The position numbers were made by a program, and so were the translations under genes. A stretch of DNA of 64,000 bases from SPDF01 sp963699825 (lineage in GTDB: Bacteria; Gemmatimonadota; Gemmatimonadetes; Gemmatimonadales; GWC2-71-9), in contig CAVOVI010000001.1 in assembly GCA_963699825.1 (NCBI GenBank), positions 540,266 to 604,265 of the forward strand, given 5' to 3'. Under the pieces are notes generated by a model that searched no databases, was not told the origin of the DNA, and saw only the letters and a list, made by a program, of their open reading frames with translations. This document shows positions 18,803 to 28,160 of the stretch, in pieces (position 1 is the first letter of the stretch; each line of letters opens with the position of its first letter).

Positions 18803-18902
18803 GCGGGGAAGCGGGGCCAAAGGTGCCAGGGCCGTCATCCCGGCGAAAGCCGGGATCCATTTTGGGGTCGGGCAATGGGCCCCGGCTTTCGCCGGGGTGA
18901 CG
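18803..18902. repeat. Composite repeat, copy 3 (G-run plus double hairpin)
   Basis: GCGGGGAAGCGGGG at 18803-18816 begins 5 bases after the glycosyltransferase stop. Then come arms CGTCA/TGACG (18833-18837 and 18898-18902) enclosing ATCCCGGC/GCCGGGAT (18837-18856) and CCCCGGC/GCCGGGG (18880-18897). Same order as copies 2 and 4. Confidence 0.9.
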
Positions 18903-18942
18903 CGCCAACGGCAGGCATGACATCAGATCCAAAGGGGGCAAC

Positions 18943-19419
18943 GTGTCGGAACTTGAGGTGATTGAACAACGAGTGCGCGTGCTGGAGAAGCACAACCGCA
19001 GCCTGCGGTGGACTGTCATGCTCACCCTGGTGCTCTCGATCCTGAGTCTGATGTGGGGACGGGTGTGGCCGAGCAACGGGATTGTCGAGGCTCGGGGATT
19101 TGTGGTGACCGACGAGGCAGGCACGCCGCGCGGAAGCTTCGCATACGATGCGAGCGGAGTCGGACTCAGCCTGCAGGACGCCCGCGGTCTCTGGCGAGCC
19201 GGCTTTCTCGTGGACCCGACGGGGCGGCCCGCCATGTTTCTCTTCGACACCGTCGCGCAACCGGTCGTCTCGCTGACCCTGCAGCGCAGCGGGGCGCCAT
19301 CGCTCCGGATGCGCACACTGGATAATGCGACGACGCTCCAGGTACGGCTGGGCAGCGGAGCATCGCGCGGAGTCTTCGTGGAAAGCGCAAGCGATACGGT
19401 GGCGTTGAAGCTCGAGTAG
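18943..19419 (+). CDS. Membrane-anchored protein with a beta-repeat domain, unknown function
   Basis: A 158-residue protein starting at GTG 18943. It has a short coiled coil (LEVIEQRVRVLEKHNRSLR), one membrane span (VMLTLVLSILSLMWG) and a soluble domain built of strands like EARGFVVTDEAGTPRGSF. The phrase 'GFVVTDEAGTPRG' recurs in membrane proteins from several soil phyla, as I recall, but I know no function. The orientation is probably N-terminus inside. Composite repeats flank it at 18803 and 19420. Confidence 0.65.
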   Translation: MSELEVIEQRVRVLEKHNRSLRWTVMLTLVLSILSLMWGRVWPSNGIVEARGFVVTDEAGTPRGSFAYDASGVGLSLQDARGLWRAGFLVDPTGRPAMFLFDTVAQPVVSLTLQRSGAPSLRMRTLDNATTLQVRLGSGASRGVFVESASDTVALKLE

Positions 19420-19527
19420 GCGGGGAAGCGGGAAGCGGGGCGCAGAACGTGCCAGGGCCGTCATCCCGGCGCAAGCCGGGATCCATTTTGTCGACCACGA
19501 TGGACCCCGGCTTTCGCCGGGGTGACG
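19420..19527. repeat. Composite repeat, copy 4 (G-run plus double hairpin)
   Basis: GCGGGGAA, GCGGGAA and GCGGGG (19420-19440) follow the stop codon directly. Arms CGTCA/TGACG (19459-19463 and 19523-19527) then enclose ATCCCGGC/GCCGGGAT (19463-19482) and ACCCCGGC/GCCGGGGT (19504-19523). It ends 20 bases before the convergent recQ stop and may act as a two-way transcription end. Confidence 0.9.
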
Positions 19528-19547
19528 ATCAGGTTTGGGGGTGACGG

Positions 19548-20912
19548 TCATTGACGTGTGTGCCTATCACAGCCAGCGCAGTCCTTCAGCGTTTCACCGA
19601 AGTACCGAAGCAATTCCCGTCGACGGCACCCTGACGTCGTCGCGTATCGTTCCATCGCCGCAATGCGTGCCTCGGCCCGCCTGCGGCGACTTCGTATTCT
19701 CTTCCAGTCCACCGGGCCAGACTCCGGCTGGAGTTCCTTCCGCAGTCGCTCGACCGACTCCTTCACGTTCGCCGGCAGTTTCGCAAGCGCCGCTGGATCG
19801 CGCCATGCCCGCGCGACGACGCGCTCATCCGGGAAGGTGACGTCGAGCTGGCGACGATGCAGCTCGGCGTCTCCCTTCGCATACAGGAGCACGCAGCGTG
19901 AGGCCTCGCCGTCCCTCCCTGCCCTCCCCGCTTCCTGGTAGTACGACTCCGGGGTTGGCGGCGTCATCCAGTGCACCACCACGCGCACATCGGGCTTGTC
20001 GATTCCCATGCCGAACGCGCTGGTCGCGGTCACCACGTCGAGACCACCGGACAGGAAGCGGTGCAGCACTTCCTCTCGCCTCCCGCGATCGAGCCCGGCG
20101 TGATAGGAGGCAGCGCGAAAGCCGGCGAAGTGAATCGAGCGAGCCAGCCCCTCGGTGATCCGGCGCGTCGGGGCGTAGACGATGGCCGTTCCCTGCCTCG
20201 CCGAGAGCCGGGACAGCACCTCCCCAAAACGCTCCCGGTCGGACTTCACCCGCACCACGCCAAACCAGAGATTCTGACGATCGAAGGAATCGAGATGAAG
20301 ATCCCAGCGGCGGCCGCCGCCCAGCCGAAGCGAGGCGGCGATGTCCTCCCGCACCTCGGGTGTCGCGCTCCCGGTCAGCGCCACGACGGGCGGCCTTCCC
20401 AACCGGATGCGCGCGGCGAGGAGCAACCGGTAGCTGGGCCTGAAGTCGTGGCCCCACTCGCTGATGCAGTGGGCCTCATCGACCGCGAGCAGACCGACCC
20501 GCACGCCGAGAGCGGTGAGCCGGCCCGCCAATCGTTCGAGCCGCTCTGGTGAAACGTAGAGAAGCCTCAGCTGGCCGGTGCGGACCGCGTCGAGCACGGC
20601 GTGCTGGTCGTCCGCCTCCTGCGCACTGTTGAGTGCCGCCGCAGCCATCCCCCGCCTCCGCGCTGCCTCCACCTGGTCCTGCATCAGCGAGAGGAGCGGC
20701 GAGACCACCACGGTCAGGCCGTCGAGCACCAGCGCCGGCACCTGGAAGCAGACCGACTTTCCGCCTCCAGTCGGCAGCACCGCCAGCGTGTCCCGCCCGG
20801 CGAGCACGGACTGGATGACCCGTCGCTGGGCAGGGCGAAAGTCGGGAAATCCAAAGTGTTGGAGGAGGACGGTGCGTGCGAGGGCGAGGTGTGCGGGGAG
20901 GGTGTGCGTCAC
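19548..20912 (-). CDS. recQ: RecQ-family ATP-dependent DNA helicase, short form
   Basis: A 454-residue superfamily-2 helicase that unwinds DNA 3' to 5' in repair. The Walker A motif TGGGKS is at residues 48-53, DEAH at 145-148, and later motifs TGSATPEV, SYHAGLD, TSAFGMGIDKPDVR and YYQEAGRAGRDG are intact. The zinc module appears shortened: CRRRELLRYFGE and CAGCDRH give three cysteines and the chain ends there. It lacks the winged-helix and HRDC domains of E. coli RecQ (about 610 residues). The frame is unbroken, so the short form may be real, although an error near the end cannot be excluded. Confidence 0.9.
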   Translation of the reverse strand: MTHTLPAHLALARTVLLQHFGFPDFRPAQRRVIQSVLAGRDTLAVLPTGGGKSVCFQVPALVLDGLTVVVSPLLSLMQDQVEAARRRGMAAAALNSAQEADDQHAVLDAVRTGQLRLLYVSPERLERLAGRLTALGVRVGLLAVDEAHCISEWGHDFRPSYRLLLAARIRLGRPPVVALTGSATPEVREDIAASLRLGGGRRWDLHLDSFDRQNLWFGVVRVKSDRERFGEVLSRLSARQGTAIVYAPTRRITEGLARSIHFAGFRAASYHAGLDRGRREEVLHRFLSGGLDVVTATSAFGMGIDKPDVRVVVHWMTPPTPESYYQEAGRAGRDGEASRCVLLYAKGDAELHRRQLDVTFPDERVVARAWRDPAALAKLPANVKESVERLRKELQPESGPVDWKRIRSRRRRAEARIAAMERYATTSGCRRRELLRYFGETLKDCAGCDRHTRQ

Positions 20913-20984
20913 CCCGCGAGGGTAGGAGAGCTGCGGCGCGGAATGATCACCCCCGCTCCGCAGACGTGCGCGGGGAAACGCGAA

Positions 20985-21176
20985 TCAGGCGTTCGGTTCC
21001 GGCGGGTCGCCCTCATCCTGATCGCGCTTCGACTGGAATCTCTGCAGCATCCGGACGGCGAACGAGGAGCCGAGCAGTCCGATGGCGATCCACACGAGGG
21101 TGCTGTCGTCGCGCGCGATGGCGAGCACCGCCGCGAGGAAACCCATCAGGGCGGTGAAGATCCGGAGCGGATTCAC
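20985..21176 (-). CDS. Small membrane protein, unknown function
   Basis: A 63-residue protein with two hydrophobic segments (IFTALMGFLAAVLAI and LVWIAIGLLGSSFAV) and a charged tail SKRDQDEGDPPEPNA. Its ATG overlaps the enoyl-CoA hydratase stop as ATGA, so it is the last member of the long minus-strand run. No family recognised. Confidence 0.65.
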   Translation of the reverse strand: MNPLRIFTALMGFLAAVLAIARDDSTLVWIAIGLLGSSFAVRMLQRFQSKRDQDEGDPPEPNA

Positions 21177-21931
21177 TTGTCGAGGAAGGCCGCGATGGCC
21201 TGCTTGAAGTCTGGGGTGCTGCGGGCAAGGGCGTTGACCTGCGCGCCGAGGGCGATGCCCTCCTCGAAGCTCATCCCGTCGAGCTGATAGAACTGCCGCT
21301 TGGTCAACGCGATCGCCGAGGCGCTGGCGGAGGCAAGCGCCGCCAGCGTGCGGCTGGATTCCACCTCGAAATCCGCGTCGTCGATGACTCGGGAAACAAG
21401 TCCCGCGGCGTGCGCCTCATTGGCGGAGAGGACCCGCCCCGTGGCCGCGAGGTCGAAGGCGAGCTTCTCGCCGGTCAGCCGGCGGAGCAGCGTCATGACC
21501 ATGGCAGGGACGAAGCCGCGCTGGATCTCGGGATATCCGAACTTCGCGGTGGCGGTGGAGAATACGAGGTCGCAGGCGGTGGCCAGCCCCGCCCCACCGG
21601 CGAGCGCCCGGCCGTGGACGAGGGCGACGACCGGCTTGGGCAGGTTCCTGATCTTGACGAAGAGCCCACCGAGGTGCAGGGCGGTCCGCTCATTCTGCTC
21701 CGGAGTCTGACCGGCGCTCGCCAGCAGCTCCGCGAGATCCGCCCCGGCGCAAAAGTCCTTTCCTGCTCCCCGGATGGCGACCACGCGCACCTCGGCGTCC
21801 AGGTCGGCCCGGTCCAGCTCGGCGTGCAGCGCGTCGAGGGTCGGTGTGTCGAGGGCATTCCGCTTGTCGGGGCGATTGAGCGTGAGGGTGAGGACCCCGG
21901 CGTCGAGCGAGACCTGCAGGGATTCGGTCAC
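21173..21931 (-). CDS. Enoyl-CoA hydratase family protein, LiuC/AtuE-like by context
   Basis: A 252-residue crotonase starting at GTG 21931, which overlaps the preceding stop. The second glutamate is present (FGYPEIQRGFVPA), but the first position reads LAGGAGLATACD with no glutamate. Substrate-binding FCAGADLAEL is intact. Beside an AtuA gene and an acyl-CoA carboxylase it could hydrate methylglutaconyl-CoA or isohexenylglutaconyl-CoA, the steps after carboxylation in leucine or terpene breakdown. The missing first glutamate allows an isomerase or hydrolase role instead. Confidence 0.8.
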   Translation of the reverse strand: MTESLQVSLDAGVLTLTLNRPDKRNALDTPTLDALHAELDRADLDAEVRVVAIRGAGKDFCAGADLAELLASAGQTPEQNERTALHLGGLFVKIRNLPKPVVALVHGRALAGGAGLATACDLVFSTATAKFGYPEIQRGFVPAMVMTLLRRLTGEKLAFDLAATGRVLSANEAHAAGLVSRVIDDADFEVESSRTLAALASASASAIALTKRQFYQLDGMSFEEGIALGAQVNALARSTPDFKQAIAAFLDK

Positions 21932-22298
21932 CGGGCCCTCTTCTTCGCCTGCCGCGCGACCGCCAGGGGGCACCGGAGATTTCCATCCGGAGCAGCGCCG
22001 TCGAGTACACCTTGCCCTGTGCATCGGTCTTGAGCGAGATCGTCCCGCCGCCGTCGAGCGCCTCGTGCAGGAGGAAGTTCAGCGCGCGCAGATTGGGCAG
22101 CTCGAATCTTTCCACATCGCTCACCATTCCCTTGAAGTGCTTTCTCACGCGTGCCACTGTAACCTGTTTATCCAGAACATCATACCATTCTGGTTCAAGT
22201 GCTATCAGACCTACATTCGCGGTGTTCCCCTTGTCGCCCGATCGCGCGTGGGCCAGGTATCTGAGCTGCAGCTGGACCATCTTGGCGGTGGCCATCAT
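21928..22298 (-). CDS. Small AtuA-like (ferredoxin-fold) protein (one frame break)
   Basis: A protein of about 120 residues with the segment YLAHARSGDKGNTANVGLIAL, split as AHARSGDKG and ANVGLIA, and ELPNLRALNFLLHEALDGGG. These are hallmarks of the domain found at the C-terminus of, or beside, AtuA proteins. The ATG at 22298 overlaps the AtuA stop (ATGA). After LLRMEIS the frame must change by one base near 21975 to reach the TGA at 21930-21928, which overlaps the GTG of the next gene. Its role is unknown, but its constant pairing with AtuA implies a joint function. Confidence 0.75.
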
Positions 22299-23672
22299 GC
22301 CTCCAGGATCTCGACCCGCACGCCGGGTTCGACAGCGGTTCGGTCGATCAGGGCCGGCCAGTAGGCCACGATTTCCTCGACTTGTGGGCGGCCCCCGGCG
22401 AAGCCGGTGACGCTCGGCGGGCCGGTGAGGACCAGGGGGGCGATTTCGCGGGTGAACCGCTCGACGGCCGCCTTGTCGGCGGACCGGACGCCGACCCGGA
22501 GCTGGACCTCTGGGAGGTCGGGACTGGCCTTGCCGGCGAGCCTGCCGTGCGTGGCATCCACCCCGACGTACTCCGTGAGGATCTGCTCGAACTCCAGGCC
22601 GAGGTCCTTGAGTCGCTGCCGCAGGATGGCGTCGGCGGCCTTGGCCTTGTCATGGGCGTCTGGCCAGCCGTACACGAGGGTCCCCACCGCCTTGTAGCCG
22701 TAGAAGTAGGCGATGGACACCTTCAGCATGGCGGTCCGCGGCCCGCCGCGGATGCCGCTCACCTGACGCGGTTCTTGCCCGCCTGCTCGAGCTGGATGGA
22801 GGTGAAGTCCGCCACACCGTCGGGGGTGATGTACTCGTGCGGATCGCCCATCTCGTAGACCAGCTGCTCGGTGACCGAGGGAATGGAGACGACACCACCG
22901 GTACCCGGGTGCTTGGTGATGACGAAGGTCCCGTCGGCGGACGCCTCGACGATCGGGAATCCGGGATTGGCGAGCCCCTTCACCTTGCGCCAGTCCTTCA
23001 GGAGGTTGCCGCCGGAGCTCTGCGCGCCGCACTCGATGATGTGGCCGGCCACCGTGCCCGCGGCGACCTTGTCCCAGTCGTCGAAGTCCCAGCCGAACTC
23101 GTGGAACATCGGCGCCAGGGTGAGGCCGGTGTCGGTCACCCGCCCGGTGATGACGACCTGCGGCCCCGCGCCGCAGCGCCTCGACCATCGGCTGCATGCC
23201 GAGGTAGGCGTTGGCGGAGAGGACGCGATCGCGGATATCCGAGAGCGGCCGGCCGGTCTCCATGTCGCGCATCTCGTGGCCGGCCGCGATCAGTTCGTCG
23301 AGGTCGGGGAGCAGGTCGTCTCCCGTCACGAGGCCGATCTTGAGCTTCCCGCCGAGCCCGAGCTTCCGCGCCGACTCGAGCACCGCCTCCGCACAGCCGC
23401 GCGGATTGACGCCGCCGGCGTTGGAGGTGACCCGGATGCCCTTCTCGACGATGTCGGGGAGGATCCGCTCCATCAGCGGCACGAAGTCGCGCGCGTACCC
23501 GGCGCTTCGGGTTGCGCGAGCGCTGCTTCTGCATGATGGACATCGTGACTTCGGCCAGGTAGTCCATCATCAGGTAGTCGATCGGGCCGTCGCGCACCTG
23601 ACGGACCGGGGCCTCGAGCCAGTCGCCCCAGAAGCCCTGCCCGCCGGCGATCCGCACCACTTTGTCAGTCAT
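22295..23672 (-). CDS. atuA: AtuA family protein (three frame breaks)
   Basis: Matches the acyclic terpene utilisation AtuA family (DUF1446). It starts MTDKVVRIAGGQGFWGDW at 23672, overlapping the protease stop. Readable blocks are DYLMMDYLAEVTMSIM, TSNAGGVNPRGCAEAV, GWDFDDWDKVAAGTVAGHI, CGAQSSGGN and DGVADFTSIQLEQ. The C-terminal part from about residue 310 (LKVSIAYFYGYKA) is its usual second domain. The frame changes near 23495, 23150 and 22770, and the last two bring it back. AtuA is needed for citronellol/geraniol growth in Pseudomonas, but its chemistry is not known. Here it is coupled to a carboxylase and a hydratase through a protease gene. Confidence 0.85.
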
Positions 23673-26512
23673 CGCATCACCGGTCCGGTCGGGACCGGAA
23701 GTCCACCGGTCCGCGTCCACAGGGTGTCGCCTTCCATCACGACTCCCTGCCCTAGCGGGAAGAAACCATCGGGAAGCGGCCAGGGCGAGTCGACCATCGG
23801 AACCGGACGGCCGCCCTGGCGCCCGGTTCGAGGTAGACCGTCCGGTGCTCCTCGTCGCTGGCCACGTCGAGGGGAAACGCCTCCGCCGCGAAGAGCCGGA
23901 TCCGGACCTTCAGGTTCCAGATGCCGGTGTCCGTGCTGTCGGCAAATGCCGGGGTGAGGCGCAGGGTCAGCGTCTCTCCGGCCAGCGACTCCGGGATCTC
24001 CAGCCGCAAGCGGACATCGGCGAAGTTCAGCGGCTCCTCGGCGACGATCCTCCCGGCGGTGTCATATAGCGTAAACGCGAAGTCGGTGAAGCGCGACCAA
24101 TCGAGCGTCCGGCATCTCCGCGTCGATGACGAGCTCCCGCGCCCAGGCCGGAACCACTGAACGCGAGCGTCTCCTCGCGGCTCCCCAGCCCCGGAATGAC
24201 AGCACCCCGCTCACCGCCGATCAGGGCGGCGCCGACCTGTACCGTGGTGGCGAACGGCGGTGAGATTCTCGAGGGAGAGATCGACGCCCTTCGGGTTCCG
24301 GCCCAGACCGATGCGGACCGGAGCGCTCTCGATCGACATGGTCACGATCCCCGGGCCGACCGGAGAGCCCAGCGCATCGACCTCCCAGTAGCCCGGTTCG
24401 GCGTCTTCACCGTCGATGACGAATTCCGCCGGTGCACCAGGGCCCGGCGGCCAGGATGTTCTCATCGAGGCCGGGCCTGCCGCCCGGGGCGTACAGCGCA
24501 CCGAGCAGGGTCGGGCTGTCGGCGCCGGTGATCATCCGCACCCTGAAGGGCCGGCCCGAGGTCCACCGGGAAGAACACGCGCTCGGTCGCACCGGCCTCG
24601 AGCGTCGATGGGGCCGAGGGTGGTGTCGGCGGGGACCGGGACGATCAGCGTGTTCACCAGACGGAAGAGCGGGCCAGCCAGCGTATCGCGGCCCCCAGCC
24701 GGTGACGACGCCGACGTGCACGCCCGGCTCCGTGAGTCCGTTCGCGTCGTACCGCACGTCCACGCTGCTCGTCCGACCCGGACCGACCTCGACCGAAGGC
24801 GGTGCGATCAGCCAGGGGCTGTCGCTTCGCAGTGTGGCGGCGGTAGGCGAAGCCGGACTGAGGTGGGGTCAACCGGAACGTCCGAACGCCGAGTCGGCTC
24901 CGGCTGCTCCGCTCGAATCCAGCCGGCCGTCGCGCCGGCGGCCCACGACGTGACAGCGACGGAGACCTCCGGCACCGTCGCGCCCTTCGCTCAACCACGT
25001 CCACGCCGACCCGATGTCCGGAGTGCCGGTGCCCTGGTCGAGATAGGTGGCGTCCGCAATCGGGCGGGCGGTGACCATCAGCGCCTGCTTCAGCTGGCGC
25101 GCGTTCGGCGCCTGCCCCTCGGCGACTGCGGCGGAACGGAGCAGCGCCATCAGGCCGGCGGCATAGGGCGACGCCATGCTGGTGCCGCCCTTCCGCTCGT
25201 CGCCGGTGTTCCACCGCGGCACGGTCGAGAAGGCGACGCCGGGGGTCACGATGTCGGGCTTGGCGAGTTCGCCGCCGCGTGAGGAGAAGTAGGCCACCGG
25301 GATCGGGTCGACCGTCCGCCGGTGCTCCGGCCAGAAAGGCGAGCGGGAAGGTGGCCCCCACCGTCAGCGCGCGCTCGGCCGAACCGGGAAAGCCGACGGT
25401 GGAGAGCCCGGGCCCCTCGTTGCCGGCGCTGATGGCCATGGCCACGTCGGGGTTCGCCGCGAGCACCGAGTCCACGATCCAGTCCATCCGCGCGGTGCCC
25501 TCGACCTCGTTCCCCACCCCGAAGCTCATGTTGAGCACCAGCGGCATCTTCCGCGCCTTCGCAAAGCGGATCGCGTAGTCCATCGCAGCGAGCATGCTGC
25601 CGGTGACCGTGACGCCGCCGTGCGCATTGTTCGCAATCTTGAGTCCGAGCAATTGCGCACCGGGTGCCACGCCGTCAAATCCGCCCACCCCATAGAGGTC
25701 GTTGCCCGCGGCGATCCCCGCCACGTGGGTCCCGTGTCCGCTGGTATCGAAGATAGAGGTCGAGCGTGGGGGCACCCGCTGCCGTCGTGATGTTCGCGGC
25801 GACGGCCATGGGCGACGGCTTGCCGGGCTGGGCCCAGCCGAAGGTGTCGCGCCCGCGGAGGTAGTCGTGTATCGGCCGCTCACCGGCGAACGACCCGTCG
25901 CCATCGGTGTCCACCATGACGATCCAGCCGTCGCTGGCCTGGGTCACGAGTACGGCGAGCGAATCCGCCTCGTCGCCGTCGCCATTCACGTCCGACGCCG
26001 GGAGCTCGCCCAGCGGACGCTCGTAGAGCACCCCGCCATACCAGGGGCCGTTGCGCGTTCAGGGTCCGCACGCGGCTCATCCCGCCAACCGTGATTCCGC
26101 CGATCCGGACCGAGTCTCCCCGGGGTGCGAGCGGTGACAGCGCGACGGCACCTTCCCCAGAGAAGTCCCGCAGGTCGAGGAGCTTCGGGCTCCCGTCCGG
26201 GGTCCGCTGCAGCCCCGGCACCAGGGCGTCGATCCCGCTGTCGAGAATGCCGATCAGCACGCCGCGGCCATCCCAGGTGGGATGCAACGCGAGAAAGTCA
26301 GGAATGGCCGTGGCCGCGAGCGGCATCCACCCGTTGGCGAACGCCGCGTCCGCCGGAGCGAGCGGCACGGTTGGCGCCGGGGGAGTCGGGGCGGGCACCG
26401 CCGCCGGGGGCGTCTCCGCACGACCGGGATCGATGTTGGGCTGGGGCTGCTGGACTGCGGGCGCGCAAGCCAGGGCGAACGCACTGAGGACCGCGACAGG
26501 ACGGAACCGCAT
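23669..26512 (-). CDS. Secreted subtilisin-like serine peptidase, S8 family (many frame breaks)
   Basis: A large protease, about 945 residues if repaired. It begins with a lipoprotein-type signal (MRFRPVAVLSAFALACAP) and a long proline/alanine linker. The catalytic triad is complete: Asp in LIGILDSGID, His in TSGHGTHVAGIAAGN and Ser in GGTSMASPYAAGL, with the oxyanion asparagine in AISAGNEGPG. A region between Asp and His (DVNGDGDEADSLAVLV) resembles the insert of tripeptidyl-peptidase II-like enzymes. The C-terminal 400 residues are beta-rich and end GGLPVPTGPVMR. The frame breaks at least five times between 23750 and 26050. ATGA overlaps on both sides tie it to the carboxylase and atuA. Confidence 0.8.
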
Positions 26513-28159
26513 CAGCGCTGCGGAACCGAATCGAGCGGCGGCAGGACGAACGGCCCGAGGTGCGGCCCGGCGTAGTTGGAGACGGTGCGCAGGAGGAAGG
26601 CGAGCTGGTCCCGCGTCTCCTCCGGCGTGACGATGGCATCGACGTAGCCACGGGCGGCCGCGAACTTGGCGTCGAGCTGGTGCTCGTAGTCCTCGCGCAT
26701 CGAGTCCATCGAGGCCTGCACCGCCGCTGACGGCTCGGCGCCGGCCTGCTTCGCCTTTTCGATGTCCGGCCCGTGGACGGCGGTCACCGCGGACTCCCCC
26801 TCCATCACTGCCATCCGGCCGGTGGGCCAGGAGAGGATGAAATCAGGGTCGAATCCCTGCCCCGCCATCGCGTAGTAGCCGGCCCCGGAGGCATGGTTGA
26901 CGGTCAGCACGATCTTCGGCACGACGGCGGTGGCCATCGCCTCGACGAAGCGGGCTCCCGCCCGGATGATGCCGGAGTGCTCCGCCTCGGGCCCGACCAT
27001 GAACCCGCTCACGTCCTGGATGAAGAGGAGCGGCATCCGCTCCCGGCTGGCTGTCTCGATGAAGTAGGCCACCTTCTCGGCGCTCTCGGTGTAGACGATG
27101 CCGCCGAATTTCGGCCGGGTGCCCGGAGCGCCCTTGACGAGGCCGCGCCGATTGACGATGACCGCCACCGGCCACCCCTCGAGGTGCGCGTGCCCGCAGA
27201 TCATCTCCTTCGCGACGTCCGGCTGGAATTCGTCCAGCGCACCGTCGTCGAGGAGGCAGTCGAGCAGGTGCTGCATGTCGTACGACATGCGATGGTCCTG
27301 CGGCAGGACCTCGTAGAGTTCGGCCGGATCGCGCTTCGGCGCATGCGATTCCCGCACCCGGTGGCGCACTCCCTCGAGCCTCGGCAGCCGGCCGACATAT
27401 TCACGGATCCGCACGAGACACTCGACATCCGTGGCGGCACGGTAGTGGGCGACGGCGCTGATCTCGGTGTGGGTGTGTGCCCCGCCGAGCGACTCACCGT
27501 CCACCGTCTGGCCGGTGGCGCCCTTCACCAGGTTGGGGCCGCCGAGACCCATGAAGCTGGTCCCCTCCACCATGAAGATCACGTCGGAGAGCGCCGGCAG
27601 GTAGGCGCCTCCGGCGACGCAGCTTCCCATCACGGCGCTGATCTGCGGCACGTGCAGGTACCGGCGCATGATCGAGTTGTAGTAGAAGATCCGGGCCGCG
27701 CCGTACTGCCCGGGAAAGACGCCACCCTGGTAGGGGAGGTTGACGCCGGCGCTGTCGACGAGATAGATGATCGGAATCCGCTGGCGCATCGCGACTTCCT
27801 GCGCGCGGAGAATCTTCTTGATGGTCTCGGGCCACCACGACCCCGCCTTGACGGTGGCGTCGTTCGACGACGATGACGACTTCCCGTCCCTCCACGACAC
27901 CGACCCCGGTGATGACGCCGGCGCCCGGCGCCTGCCCGTCATACTGGTCGTAGGCGATCAGCAGCCCGATCTCGACCCAGGGTGTGCCGGGATCGCGAAG
28001 CTGCTCGACGCGTTCGCGGGGGGAGAGCTGGCCCTTGCCGTGCATCTTGGCGATGCGCTTGGCGCCGCCGCCCTGCTCCAGGCGGCGAGCCAACTCGAGG
28101 TACTCGTCGGTCAGGGTGCGGAGCCTGCCGGCGTGCGGACCGGAACGGGAAGACGTCAC
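26512..28159 (-). CDS. Acyl-CoA carboxylase, carboxyltransferase (beta) subunit (one frame break)
   Basis: About 548 residues of the biotin-dependent carboxyltransferase family, which moves CO2 from carboxybiotin to acyl-CoA. Two crotonase-like halves are visible: YLVDSAGVNLPYQGGVFPG and GSCVAGGAYLPALSD in the first, LLFIQDVSGFMVGPEAE and KIVLTVNHASGAGYYAM in the second. The pattern is nearer to methylcrotonyl/geranyl-CoA enzymes (GSCVAGGAY) than to propionyl-CoA carboxylase. The frame breaks once near 27865-27880 (VVIVVNDATVKAG). The start is GTG 28159, one base after the mutase B12-subunit stop region. No biotin carboxylase subunit gene is in the window. Confidence 0.88.
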
Positions 28160-28160
28160 G

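Noticed and set aside
17059..19527. Repeats taken as a CRISPR array
   Set aside because: The units are hairpins and 8-base tandem runs separated by whole genes, without regular repeat-spacer structure or cas genes.
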